From contig NZ_JACBZA010000001.1 of NCBI RefSeq assembly GCF_013408535.1, positions 1,944,850 through 2,008,849 on the forward strand: 64,000 nucleotides of DNA, given 5' to 3'. The first letter of the stretch is position 1, and each line of letters begins with the position of its first letter. Under the pieces are notes generated by a model. That model was not told the DNA's origin and did not search any database. It saw nothing but the letters and a program-made list of their open reading frames with translations. Below are positions 18,127-25,939 of this stretch, in pieces. A program made the position numbers and the translations under genes. This stretch comes from Actinopolymorpha cephalotaxi (GTDB lineage: Bacteria; Actinomycetota; Actinomycetes; Propionibacteriales; Actinopolymorphaceae).

Positions 18127-19215
18127 GTGTCCGACTTCAACGGCCTCGGCATGCACCTGGGCAACCTGAGCCGGCTCTCGTCCGCACAGACCAGGTCGAT
18201 CAGCGCGGAGAACCCCGATGGGTCACGCTCCGGCGGTGCGCGGGCCACCGAGGGGGAAGGTGCCGCCCGCGAACTCGGCCAGGGCTGGAAGGTCCGTCCC
18301 TGCATCGAGATCCCCGGCGAGTCGGTGGTGACGCTCGCCGACGTCGACGGTCCGGGCGCGATCCAGCACGTGTGGATCACGGTCACACCGACGGCATGGC
18401 GCCGGCTCGTCGTGCGGTGTTACTGGGACGGTGAGGAGAACCCCTCGGTCGAGGTGCCGCTCGGCGACTTCTTCTGCCACGGCTGGGGAGAGTTCGCGCA
18501 GATCAACTCGGTCCCGGTGGCGGTCAACCCCACCGGCGGCTTCAACTCCTACTGGGAGATGCCGTTTCGCGGGCACGCCCGGATCACCGTGGAGAACCTC
18601 GACCCCGAACCCGTCCGCGGCTTCTTCTACCAGATCACCTACGCACTCACCGAGGTCGAGCCGGACCGTGCGTACTTCCACGCCCAGTGGCGGCGCAGCG
18701 ACCCGCTTCCGCACGGCGAGGTGCACACGCTGCTGTCCGGCGTACGTGGGCAGGGGCACTACGTGGGGACCTACCTCGCCTGGGAGTCCCATCACGACGG
18801 CTGGTGGGGCGAGGGCGAGCTGAAGTTCTACCTGGACGGGGACGAGGAGTTCCCCACCATCTGCGGCACGGGCACCGAGGACTACTTCGGCGGGGCGTGG
18901 GCGTTCGAGCATCCCAAGGGTGCGTACGGCGCGTTCAGTACGCCCTACCTCGGCATGCCGCAGGTGCTCGTCCCCGACGGGTTCATGCGTACGCAGCAGA
19001 GGTTCGGGTTGTACCGCTGGCACGTCCAGGACCCGATCCGCTTCACCGGCGACCTGCGGGTGACCGTCCAGGCGCTCGGCTTCAAGTCGTCGCTGAGCGG
19101 TCAGGCACGCTTCCGGCCGCTGGAGGACGACATCGCGTCCACGGCGTTCTGGTACCAGACCGAGCCGCACGCCGCCTTCCCCGCACTGCCGGACCGGGAC
19201 CTGCTGGAGCCCTGA
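18127..19215 (+). CDS. DUF2961 / glycoside hydrolase family 172 protein
   Basis: The 362-aa product resembles DUF2961 proteins, now grouped as GH172, which act on alpha-fructofuranosyl or arabinofuranosyl bonds and fold as jelly rolls assembled in viral-capsid-like trimers. Typical blocks are GPGAIQHVWIT, VPLGDFFCHGWGE, GGFNSYWEMPF and CGTGTEDYFGG, where Glu251 is a candidate catalytic residue. No signal peptide is visible, so it probably works in the cytoplasm. The GTG at 18127 was chosen because GGAGG ends 5 bases before it. It stands alone between helY and the exonuclease, with no transporter beside it, and interrupts otherwise conserved synteny. The substrate cannot be told. Confidence 0.85.
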   Translation: MSDFNGLGMHLGNLSRLSSAQTRSISAENPDGSRSGGARATEGEGAARELGQGWKVRPCIEIPGESVVTLADVDGPGAIQHVWITVTPTAWRRLVVRCYWDGEENPSVEVPLGDFFCHGWGEFAQINSVPVAVNPTGGFNSYWEMPFRGHARITVENLDPEPVRGFFYQITYALTEVEPDRAYFHAQWRRSDPLPHGEVHTLLSGVRGQGHYVGTYLAWESHHDGWWGEGELKFYLDGDEEFPTICGTGTEDYFGGAWAFEHPKGAYGAFSTPYLGMPQVLVPDGFMRTQQRFGLYRWHVQDPIRFTGDLRVTVQALGFKSSLSGQARFRPLEDDIASTAFWYQTEPHAAFPALPDRDLLEP

Positions 19216-19273
19216 GCCTCCGGCCCCGGCCGACGCACCCCGGCTGCTCCCGGCACCGGCAGTGTCCGGGGGA

Positions 19274-19307
19274 GTCTGCGGGGTCAGCGGAGGTCTGCGG
19301 GGTCAGC
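19274..19307. repeat. 15-bp direct repeat covering the exonuclease stop codon
   Basis: GTCTGCGGGGTCAGC occurs at 19274-19288 and 19293-19307. The second copy carries the stop codon of the minus-strand exonuclease (19303-19305), so the end of that gene has been duplicated just downstream. Confidence 0.9.
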
Positions 19308-20244
19308 CGGCCTGCTGGGCGAGTGCGGCCACCACCCGCTCGGCCGAACCGCCGAGCCCCCACTGGCGTACGAGCTCCGCCCAGCCGTCCGGATCGGCCG
19401 GTGCGCCGGGGAGGGTGGCGTCGACCTCGGGCAGCTCGGCGTCGGGCAGCACGGCCACCACGGCGCGCGCGGCGGTGAGGTAGTCACCGGCCTGCCGCAG
19501 CTTGAGCCGCAGGCCGGGCGCCAGACCGCTGCCCTCGTCCTCGACCGCGGCGAGCACGCCGTCCAGGTCGGTGTACTTGGAGATCAGTCCGGCCGCGGTC
19601 TTGTCGCCGACGCCCGGCACGCCCGGCAGCCCGTCGGACGGGTCACCCCGCAGCACGGCGAAGTCGGCGTAGGCCCGGCCGGGAATGGAGTATTTCTTCG
19701 CCACCCAGGCCTCGTCGACGGTGTCCAGCCGCCCCACGCCGCGGGCGGTGTAGAGGATGCGGACGGCACGGGAGTCGTCGACCAGCTGGAACAGGTCGCG
19801 GTCACCGGTCACCACGTCGACCGGACGGGGAGAGCGCGCGGTGAGCGTTCCGATGACGTCGTCGGCCTCGCAGCCGGGTGCGCCGACCACCGCGATGCCC
19901 AGGGCGGCCAGGGCGGCACGGATCACCGGCACCTGGGTTTCCAGCGCGTCCGGGGCCTCCTCGACGTCCGGCCCGCCCGGCACCTCTTCGGCCACCCGGT
20001 GGCCCTTGTAGCTCGGCAGCAGGTCGACCCGCCACTGAGGTCGCCAGTCGTCGTCCCAGCAGGCGACCAGATGGGTCGGCCGGTGGTCGGTCACCAGGCG
20101 GGCGATGAAGTCCAGCAGTCCGCGGACGGCGTTGACCGGCGTGCCGTCGGGAGCACGCATGGAGTCGGGCACACCGAAGAAGGCGCGGAAGTACAAGGAT
20201 GCGGTGTCGAGAAGCAGCGTCTTCTCGCCGGCGGTGCTCGGCAT
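19303..20244 (-). CDS. 5'-3' exonuclease (PIN/FEN family, like Rv2090)
   Basis: A structure-specific nuclease of the Pol I N-domain family, likely for flap or primer removal and repair. The 313-aa protein has the acidic metal-binding blocks LLLDTASLYFRAF, VACWDDDWRP, GCEADDVIGTL and VVTGDRDLFQLV, then the helix-hairpin-helix LRGDPSDGLPGVPGVGDKTAAGL. There is no polymerase domain. TAGGTT (20256-20251 on this strand) lies 6 bases before the ATG: probably leaderless. The position in the helY-to-M24 peptidase order matches M. tuberculosis Rv2090. A weak PafBC-type element lies upstream. Confidence 0.93.
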   Translation of the reverse strand: MPSTAGEKTLLLDTASLYFRAFFGVPDSMRAPDGTPVNAVRGLLDFIARLVTDHRPTHLVACWDDDWRPQWRVDLLPSYKGHRVAEEVPGGPDVEEAPDALETQVPVIRAALAALGIAVVGAPGCEADDVIGTLTARSPRPVDVVTGDRDLFQLVDDSRAVRILYTARGVGRLDTVDEAWVAKKYSIPGRAYADFAVLRGDPSDGLPGVPGVGDKTAAGLISKYTDLDGVLAAVEDEGSGLAPGLRLKLRQAGDYLTAARAVVAVLPDAELPEVDATLPGAPADPDGWAELVRQWGLGGSAERVVAALAQQAG

Positions 20245-20250
20245 GGCGAC

Positions 20251-20273
20251 AACCTAGACGACGTCGCCGACAC
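20251..20273 (-). promoter_or_regulatory. Promoter of the exonuclease, weak PafBC-type match
   Basis: On the minus strand GTGTCGGCG, 8 bases, TAGGTT: seven of nine matches to TTGTCRGTG with exact spacing to a leaderless -10 box. Confidence 0.35.
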
Positions 20274-20353
20274 TCGGCTGGAAGCGTGACCGGGGAACGG
20301 CGACCGGTGCCCGCCGGTGGGGTCCTGCCGGGTCTCGCGTCGGCCGGCGCCGG

Positions 20354-21529
20354 TCAGCCGGCGAGCTCCTTCTCCAGCGGCGTACGGAACCTCGGCACCA
20401 CGCGGGCCGGGCCCAGCCAGGTGTCCAGCCGCGCGGCGTGGTCCTCGATCGCCCGGGCGGCCTCGGCGCCGACGTCCTCCAGCAGGCGGTAGGTCACCTC
20501 ACCGTCGCGACGCTGGGCCCAGCCGCCGACGACGCGGCCGTCGGCCCACACCGTGGGGCCGATGTTGCCGGACCGGTCGAAGAGCGCGGACCGGTGTGCG
20601 CCGAGGTACCAGGAGCGTTCGGACCAGCCCATGGCGGTGGGGTCCAGGGCGGGAAGGAACGAGACCCACGGATCCAGCACCGGGGTGGGCTCGTCGTCGC
20701 CGGGCAGGACCAGTCCGGTCTGCCCGTCCAGGTCGACCTCCACCGGCCGCACCCGCGTCAGGGCGGCCTTGACGTCGCGGGCGGTCCAGCCGGTCCACCA
20801 GCGCAGGTCGGTCACCGTGCCCGGGCCGAACGCGGCCAGCCAGCGCCGCACCAACTCGGCCCGCGCCGCCTCGACCGGCTGCTCGGGCATGCCGCTCGGC
20901 AACCACGACTCGACCGGCGCCCACCGCCACTGGGTGCTCGTCCACGAACCACGCGGGCGGCCCCGGACGATTCGTCCGTCGGCGGCGAGCAGAAGCAGCA
21001 CCCAGGTGGTGATGTTCTGGTCACCGCCGTACGACTTGCCCTCGGCCCTCGTCACCCGTGAACGCAGCCGCGGCTCGTCGGCGGCGAGCTCGGCCCCGGT
21101 GGCCTCACCCCGGGCGGCCAGCGCCCGCGCCGTGGACTCCTCGACGTCCTTCAGCCAGGCGCCGTCACCGAGGCCGGCGGCCTCGATCAGCTGGGTGTAC
21201 CTGCGCCGCTGCTGCGCGGCGACGGCGAGCGTGCAGGACGCCTGCAGCACGGGCGCTGTAGCGGTCGGGACCACGAACATCGTCCGCCGCATTGCGAGCA
21301 TCCGCAGCAGCGAGCGGTCGGCGTACAGCGCCTTCTCGACGTCCTCGACGGCGGCGCCGGCAGGGCCGGTCCGGGCCGCGACGGACAGAAAGACGGTGGC
21401 CGGGTCGGTGGCGTGCAGGGCGACCACGGCCTCGGCCGCCTCGACCGGGCCGGCTGCCTGCGCACCAGCCGCCAGCCGGTGGCGGCGGCCCAGCCGGGCG
21501 CGGCGTTCCTCGACGCTGATGTTTCGCAC
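20354..21529 (-). CDS. Winged-helix DNA-binding protein of the AlkZ/YcaQ-like HTH_42 family
   Basis: Members of this family include DNA glycosylases that remove bulky or crosslinked alkylated bases; others have no known activity. The 391-aa product has the tandem winged-helix pattern of the family: VVALHATDPATVFLSVAART, MLAMRRTMFVVP, LADRIVRGRPRG-type blocks and WWTGWTARDVKAAL. In characterised glycosylases the active site is a Gln-x-Gln or Gln-x-Asp motif near the N-terminus; the corresponding place here seems to read His-Ala-Thr, so activity is uncertain. It starts with GTG (21529), 6 bases after a box TAGAAG, with a weak PafBC-type element further up. Confidence 0.8.
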   Translation of the reverse strand: MRNISVEERRARLGRRHRLAAGAQAAGPVEAAEAVVALHATDPATVFLSVAARTGPAGAAVEDVEKALYADRSLLRMLAMRRTMFVVPTATAPVLQASCTLAVAAQQRRRYTQLIEAAGLGDGAWLKDVEESTARALAARGEATGAELAADEPRLRSRVTRAEGKSYGGDQNITTWVLLLLAADGRIVRGRPRGSWTSTQWRWAPVESWLPSGMPEQPVEAARAELVRRWLAAFGPGTVTDLRWWTGWTARDVKAALTRVRPVEVDLDGQTGLVLPGDDEPTPVLDPWVSFLPALDPTAMGWSERSWYLGAHRSALFDRSGNIGPTVWADGRVVGGWAQRRDGEVTYRLLEDVGAEAARAIEDHAARLDTWLGPARVVPRFRTPLEKELAG

Positions 21530-21535
21530 CCGAAC

Positions 21536-21558
21536 CTTCTACCACCGGCCGCCGACAG
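21536..21558 (-). promoter_or_regulatory. Promoter of the AlkZ-like gene, weak PafBC-type match
   Basis: On the minus strand CTGTCGGCG, 8 bases, TAGAAG: seven of nine matches to the 9-base element and exact spacing, but the -10 box lacks its final T. Confidence 0.3.
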
Positions 21559-21579
21559 CCCTGACAGCTCGGCGCCCCG

Positions 21580-22047
21580 TCAGGGCGCGACCTGGGCGGA
21601 CGTTCCTCCGGTGAGCCGGATGAGTTCGGCGTAGCTGGTGGGGAACATGCTGAGGTGGTCGCCGGCGCCGGCCCAGACCTCTTCGTACTTCTCCAGCCAG
21701 AGGTCGACGATCGTACGCAGCGGAGCGGGGTGGCCGACCGGCGCGACGCCGCCGACCCGCTGGCCGGTGGCGGCGAGGACCTGCTCGGGGTCGGCGCGGC
21801 GGATCTTCGGCAGGCCGAGCGACCGGGAGAGGTACCTGGTGTCGACCCGGTGAGCACCGCTGGTGAGAACGAGCAGGGGCTCCTCGCCGGCCACGAAGAC
21901 CAGGCTGTTGGCGATCGCTCCCACGTCGCAGCCGAGCCGCTCGGCAGCCGCGGCGGCGGTGGGCACCTCCTGGTCGAACACGTGCACCGTGCCGGTGGCA
22001 CCGAGGTGGCGGAGGGTGGCCGCGACGTGGTCGGACTGTGGGCTCAT
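21580..22047 (-). CDS. YbaK/EbsC-family aminoacyl-tRNA deacylase
   Basis: Proteins of this family hydrolyse mischarged tRNA (for example Cys- or Ala-tRNAPro). The 155-aa product, started at the ATG MSPQSDHVAATL, has the fold signature TAAAAAERLGCDVGAIANSLVFVAGEEPLLVLTSGAHRVD, with the family lysine replaced in SLVFV, and the substrate loop GQRVGGVAPVGHPAPLRTIVD. TAACTT (22060-22055 on this strand) is 7 bases before this ATG, whereas a longer start at 22092 has no signal. It is divergent from the M24 peptidase and shares a 113-base promoter region with it. Confidence 0.88.
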   Translation of the reverse strand: MSPQSDHVAATLRHLGATGTVHVFDQEVPTAAAAAERLGCDVGAIANSLVFVAGEEPLLVLTSGAHRVDTRYLSRSLGLPKIRRADPEQVLAATGQRVGGVAPVGHPAPLRTIVDLWLEKYEEVWAGAGDHLSMFPTSYAELIRLTGGTSAQVAP

Positions 22048-22130
22048 GTGCGGAAAGTTATCGGTTCCGGGCATGCGGTCGCACCCGCGCAAATTGCGGT
22101 GTCCGGGATGTGGCGGGGAGGCGGAACGGG

Positions 22131-22153
22131 TTGTCGGCGGGGCGGCCTAGGCT
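22131..22153 (+). promoter_or_regulatory. PafBC/RecA-NDp-type promoter of the M24 peptidase gene
   Basis: TTGTCGGCG (22131-22139), exactly 8 bases, then TAGGCT (22148-22153), 7 bases before the GTG. Eight of nine positions fit TTGTCRGTG; the mismatch is C for T at position 8. No conventional -35 box at 17 bases is evident. Confidence 0.5.
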
Positions 22154-22160
22154 GACCCGC

Positions 22161-23294
22161 GTGACGACCTCCGTGCCTCCCGCCGACCTGCGTCTCCGCC
22201 TCGACCGTGCCCGCGCGACCGCGGCCGCCGCGGGTGTCGACGCCCTGCTGGTCTCGCCGGGTCCCGACCTGCGTTATCTCACCGGCTACGATGCCAAGCC
22301 GCTGGAGCGGCTCACCTGCCTGCTGCTGCCCGCGCAGGGCGCACGGGCCGAGCCGGTCCTGGTGGTGCCGGGCCTGGAGCGCGCCGCGGCCCAGGCGTCC
22401 GGGGTCACGGAGCTGGGCCTGGAGATCGTTCCCTGGCAGGAGACCGAGGACCCCTACGGACTGGTGGCCAAGCTGCTGCCCGGCGTCGGGTCGGTGGCGC
22501 TGGACAACCACATGTGGGCGGAGAAGGTGCTCGCGTTCCGGGCGTCGCTGCCCGGTGTGGAGCAGAAGCTCGCGGGGGAGGTCCTGCGCGAGCTGCGGAT
22601 GCGCAAGACCCCGGCCGAGGTGGCCGAGCTGCGCGCCGCGGGCGCGGCGATCGACCGGGTGCACGCCCGGGTCGGTGACTGGCTGCGCCCCGGCCGCACC
22701 GAGGCCGAGGTGGGCCGCGACATCCACGACGCGATCCTCGCCGAGGGGCACGTCCAGGTCGACTTCGTGATCGTGGGCTCGGGCCCCAACGGCGCCTCGC
22801 CGCACCACGAGGTCTCCGACCGGGTGATCCAGGCCGGTGAGCCGGTGGTCGTCGACATCGGGGGGACCACTGCGGCCGGCTACTGCTCCGACGAGACCCG
22901 CACCTACGCCGTCGGCGGCCGGCCCTCGGAGGAGTTCCGGCGCTACTACGACGTCCTCCAGCGTGCACAGGAGGCCGCCTGCGCACACGTGCGCCCGGGC
23001 GTCACCGCGGAGTCGGTGGACGCCGTCGCGCGCACGATCATCACCGAGGCGGGCTACGGCGAGGAGTTCATCCACCGCACCGGCCACGGCATCGGCATGG
23101 AAAGCCACGAGGAGCCCTACATCGTGGCCGGCAACACGCTGCCGCTGGAGCCGGGCATGGCCTTCTCCGTCGAGCCCGGTATCTACTTCGAGGGCCGGCA
23201 CGGCGCCCGGATCGAGGACATCGTGGTGGTCACCGAAACCGGCGTGGAAGCGGTCAACCTGCGTCCTCGCGACCTGGTGGTCCTCGATGGCTGA
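22161..23294 (+). CDS. M24 metallopeptidase, Xaa-Pro dipeptidase type
   Basis: It cleaves Xaa-Pro dipeptides or releases the residue before a proline, using two metal ions. The 377-aa protein has a creatinase N-domain and the pita-bread domain with all five ligands: Asp232 (VVDIGG), Asp244 (CSDETRTY), His309 (HRTGHGIGM), Glu338 (SVEPGIYF) and Glu352 (RIEDIVV). It corresponds by position to M. tuberculosis PepE (Rv2089c). The GTG at 22161 is 7 bases after TAGGCT; the string TAGGCTGACCCGC is also found before the methyltransferase at 25925. Confidence 0.93.
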   Translation: MTTSVPPADLRLRLDRARATAAAAGVDALLVSPGPDLRYLTGYDAKPLERLTCLLLPAQGARAEPVLVVPGLERAAAQASGVTELGLEIVPWQETEDPYGLVAKLLPGVGSVALDNHMWAEKVLAFRASLPGVEQKLAGEVLRELRMRKTPAEVAELRAAGAAIDRVHARVGDWLRPGRTEAEVGRDIHDAILAEGHVQVDFVIVGSGPNGASPHHEVSDRVIQAGEPVVVDIGGTTAAGYCSDETRTYAVGGRPSEEFRRYYDVLQRAQEAACAHVRPGVTAESVDAVARTIITEAGYGEEFIHRTGHGIGMESHEEPYIVAGNTLPLEPGMAFSVEPGIYFEGRHGARIEDIVVVTETGVEAVNLRPRDLVVLDG

Positions 23295-23384
23295 GGTGCT
23301 GCCCGGGCCGGCCGCCGAGGCGGCGATCCGCGCGGTGAGATCGCGGACTGACCGCGCCATGGTTCACGCGGTACGGTGACCGGC

Positions 23385-23825
23385 GTGGAGGACCTCGACC
23401 GTCAGATCGTCCGGCTGCTCGCGTCCAACGGCCGGATGTCGTACACCGAACTGGGCAAGCTCACCGGCCTGTCGACCTCGGCGGTGCACCAGCGCGTACG
23501 CCGGCTGGAGCAGCGCGGCATCATCAAGGGATACGCGGCGGTCGTCGACTACGAGGCGCTCGACCTGCCGCTGACCGCGTTCATCTCGATCAAGCCGATC
23601 GACCCCAGCCAGCCCGACGACTCACCCGACCTGCTCCAGGACGTGCCGGAGATCGAGGACTGTCACTCCGTCGCGGGGGACGAGAACTACGTGCTCAAGG
23701 TCCGGGTCACGAGTCCCCGCGCGCTGGAGGAGTTGCTGGCCCGGATCCGCTCCAAGGCCAACGTCTCCACCCGTTCGCTGATCGTGTTGTCCACTCCGTA
23801 CGAACACCGTCCGCCGGCTGTCTGA
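23385..23825 (+). CDS. Lrp/AsnC-family transcription regulator
   Basis: A feast-famine type regulator responding to an amino acid or related ligand. The 146-aa product has the N-terminal HTH (DLDRQIVRLLASNGRMSYTELGKLTGLSTSAVHQRVRRLEQRGIIKGY) and the RAM ligand domain ending in STPYEHRPP. GTG at 23385 follows TACGGT (23372-23377) by 7 bases, indicating a leaderless mRNA. An adjacent amino-acid pathway gene is not obvious, though the M24 peptidase just upstream supplies proline-containing products. Confidence 0.92.
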   Translation: MEDLDRQIVRLLASNGRMSYTELGKLTGLSTSAVHQRVRRLEQRGIIKGYAAVVDYEALDLPLTAFISIKPIDPSQPDDSPDLLQDVPEIEDCHSVAGDENYVLKVRVTSPRALEELLARIRSKANVSTRSLIVLSTPYEHRPPAV

Positions 23826-23879
23826 GGCTCGTCCGCCGGCGTCCGCCGCGTTCGGCTCGCCCCGCATCGTCCTTCTCCT

Positions 23880-23914
23880 GGCTATGCTAGCCGCACAACG
23901 TTAGTCAGCTAACG
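23880..23914 (+). promoter_or_regulatory. Promoter and palindromic operator of the F420 oxidoreductase gene
   Basis: TATGCT (23883-23888) is the likely -10 box, itself inside the palindrome GGCTA-TGC-TAGCC (23880-23892). Immediately downstream is CGTTAG-TCAG-CTAACG (23899-23914), a perfect 6+6 inverted repeat at the expected transcription start: a good position for a repressor. The ribosome binding site GAAGGAG follows. Confidence 0.65.
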
Positions 23915-23927
23915 AAGGAGTGCGCCG

Positions 23928-24836
23928 ATGCGTATCAGCCTGTCCATCGCCAACTTCACCTGGCCCGACGGCCCGGACCGGATCGGCCACCACGTCGGCC
24001 GGCTCGCCCGGATCGCCGACCAGGCCGGCTTCCACACCCTCTGGGTGATGGACCACCTGTTTCAGATCGGCATGAACGGCCCCGCAGAGCTGGACATGCT
24101 CGAGGGCTACACCACGCTCGCGTATGCCGCGGGCCAGACCGAACGCATCCGGCTCGGCACCCTGGTCACCGCCGCGCCCTACCGGCATCCGGGTGTCCTG
24201 GTGAAGACCGTGACCACGCTCGACGTCCTGTCGGGCGGCCGGGCCTGGCTGGGGATCGGCGCCGCGTGGAACGGCCGCGAGGCCGAGGGGCTGGGCATCC
24301 CGTTCCCGCCGACGAGGGAACGCTTCGACCGGCTGGAGGAGGTGCTCCGGATCGCGTTGCAGATGTGGCGGGGCGACCGGACGCCGTACGACGGGGACCA
24401 CTACCACCTCGCCGACCCGCTGAACTCGCCCAACGCCCTGACCCAGCCGCATCCGCCGATCCTCGTCGGAGGGATGGGGGAGCGGCGCACGCTGCGGTAC
24501 GTCGCGAAGTACGCGGACGCCTGCAACCTCTTCGACATCCCGGACGGCGAGGCGGTGCGCAAGCACAAGCTCGCCGTCCTGCGGGAGCACTGCGAGGCCG
24601 AGGGGCGCGACTACGACGAGATCGAGAAGACGATCGCCATGTCGGTGGCGATCTCCCGGGACGGGCGGGACGGCACCGACTCGCCGGCCCGGGTGCTCGA
24701 TCGGCTGGCCGAACTCGCGGCATCCGGGATCGACCACGCGATCGTCGCGCCGCCCGGCCCATGGGACGAGGAGTCGCTTCGGCTGCTGGGCGAACTCGTG
24801 CCGGACATCGAGGCGATCGTGCCCGCGGGCCGTTGA
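23928..24836 (+). CDS. LLM-class F420-dependent oxidoreductase
   Basis: A luciferase-like TIM-barrel enzyme expected to use F420 (or FMN) for hydride transfer; the substrate cannot be read. The 302-aa product has the family signature of the F420 group: WVMDHLFQIG, RIRLGTLVTAAPYRHPGVLVKTVTTLDVLSGGRAWLGIGAAWN and HPPILVGGMGERRTLRYVAKYADACN. The ATG lies 7 bases after GAAGGAG. It has its own promoter with a palindromic operator, so expression is likely induced by a substrate; the divergent or downstream regulators (Lrp upstream, PadR downstream) are candidates, but the PadR gene has a different palindrome. Confidence 0.92.
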   Translation: MRISLSIANFTWPDGPDRIGHHVGRLARIADQAGFHTLWVMDHLFQIGMNGPAELDMLEGYTTLAYAAGQTERIRLGTLVTAAPYRHPGVLVKTVTTLDVLSGGRAWLGIGAAWNGREAEGLGIPFPPTRERFDRLEEVLRIALQMWRGDRTPYDGDHYHLADPLNSPNALTQPHPPILVGGMGERRTLRYVAKYADACNLFDIPDGEAVRKHKLAVLREHCEAEGRDYDEIEKTIAMSVAISRDGRDGTDSPARVLDRLAELAASGIDHAIVAPPGPWDEESLRLLGELVPDIEAIVPAGR

Positions 24837-24891
24837 GGCCGGAAACGCCGACTCCCGCTCCGGATCGTCGAACGGGGCGAGCTGGACTACC

Positions 24892-24927
24892 TACGCTGTG
24901 CCTTATTGCACTCTGCAATAAGGCACA
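24892..24927 (+). promoter_or_regulatory. 31-bp perfect palindrome and -10 box of the PadR gene
   Basis: TGTGCCTTATTGCA-CTC-TGCAATAAGGCACA (24897-24927) has 14-base perfect arms and a 3-base centre. TACGCT (24892-24897) precedes it, so the palindrome covers the transcription start. This is the layout of an autoregulated PadR operator. It is A/T-rich against its surroundings. Confidence 0.75.
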
Positions 24928-25064
24928 ACGCTAAAGGCAACGGGACGATCGAGTCGTCGTGCTGTCGAGGGCGCGGTGCCAATCGGTGCTGTCGGTGCTG
25001 TCGGTGCCGTCGATGCGGTCGGGTGCCGTCGAAGGCGGGCCGGCCCGCCGGGGGAGGGGTCCGC

Positions 25065-25706
25065 ATGGTCCGCCCACAGTCCGCCGACCTGACAGGCCTC
25101 ACCGTGCTCGCGCTGCTCATGCAGGGTCCGCGGCATCCTTACGAACTGCACCGGCTGATCGTCGACACCCACAAGGACTACATCACCGGCCTTCCCCGCA
25201 GCCTCTACCACGCCGTCGACCGGCTGATGAACGACGAACTGATCGTCCCGGTGGAGACCAGCCGGGAGGGCCGGCGACCCGAACGGACCGTCTACCAGAT
25301 CACCGCCGACGGCCGGGCCGAACTCGCCGCCCGGCTGCGCGGTCTGCTGGAGCGGACGGACAGTGCCCCGCCGACGTTCACCGCGGCCGTGTCGCTGCTC
25401 GGCTGCCTGCCGGTCGAGGAGGCCGTACGCAGCCTCGGCACCCGGGTGACCGGCCTGGAAGGCAGAATCGCCACCCTCGACGGGGTGATGGAGACCCTGC
25501 GCACCGGCGGGCTGCCGCGGCTGCTGCTGCTGGAGCTGGAGTACGCCCGTGCGACCACGGCCGCCGAACTGCAGTGGGTACGCGGCCTGCTCGCCGACAT
25601 CAGGGTCGGCGACCTGACCTGGACGTCACCGCTGACCGGCGCCGACCTCAGACTGCGGCCAGGGTCGGGCGCGGCCACCGACGAGGAGGAGCAACCCGAG
25701 GAGTAG
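25065..25706 (+). CDS. PadR-family transcription regulator
   Basis: The 213-aa product has the PadR winged helix (LTGLTVLALLMQGPRHPYELHRLIVDTHKDYITGLPRSLYHAVDRLMNDELIVPVETSREGRRPERTVYQIT) and a C-terminal helical dimerisation domain (Vir_act_alpha type) of about 100 residues. The ATG at 25065 is close to GGGGAGGGG (25051-25059). A leader of about 160 bases separates it from the promoter palindrome, which it probably binds. No exporter or phenolic-acid enzyme is beside it, so its ligand is unknown. Confidence 0.9.
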   Translation: MVRPQSADLTGLTVLALLMQGPRHPYELHRLIVDTHKDYITGLPRSLYHAVDRLMNDELIVPVETSREGRRPERTVYQITADGRAELAARLRGLLERTDSAPPTFTAAVSLLGCLPVEEAVRSLGTRVTGLEGRIATLDGVMETLRTGGLPRLLLLELEYARATTAAELQWVRGLLADIRVGDLTWTSPLTGADLRLRPGSGAATDEEEQPEE

Positions 25707-25939
25707 CGCCGAGCTGGGCTGACCTGAGATGAGCTGAGCTCGGCCGGGTGCGCCAACCTCGGCGGAGCACCCCGATCGATTCCGCACCTGTGCGAGGCGG
25801 TGGAGTGCGTCGCGGGCCGGTTGACACGGGTGCTTCCACCGAGGCCGGTGGCGCCGGCTGAGAGGCCTGCCGGGTCGCGGCCCACCGGCCGGGTCGCGGC
25901 CCGGTGCCGGGGTGGGGCATGCCATAGGCTGACCCGCCT
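25707..25939. other. Non-coding gap between PadR and the methyltransferase
   Basis: This 233-base gap contains a 15-bp direct repeat, GCCGGGTCGCGGCCC, at 25869-25883 and 25888-25902, a lone TTGACA at 25821-25826 without a matching -10 box, and the TAGGCT box (25925-25930) of the next gene. I see no gene or RNA. Confidence 0.6.

Noticed and set aside
23287-23379. 30-codon frame starting at an ATG overlapping the M24 gene end
   Set aside because: No ribosome binding site or homology; it overlaps the Lrp promoter.
24985-25020. Tandem GGTGCTGTC/TGTCGGTG units after the padR palindrome as PafBC sites
   Set aside because: No TANNNT box lies 8 bases downstream; they look like a simple tandem repeat in the leader.
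25821-25826. TTGACA before the methyltransferase as a -35 box
   Set aside because: No -10 box at 16-19 bases; the TAGGCT box next to the gene is too far. The TTGACA at 34773 and at 50369 fail likewise.
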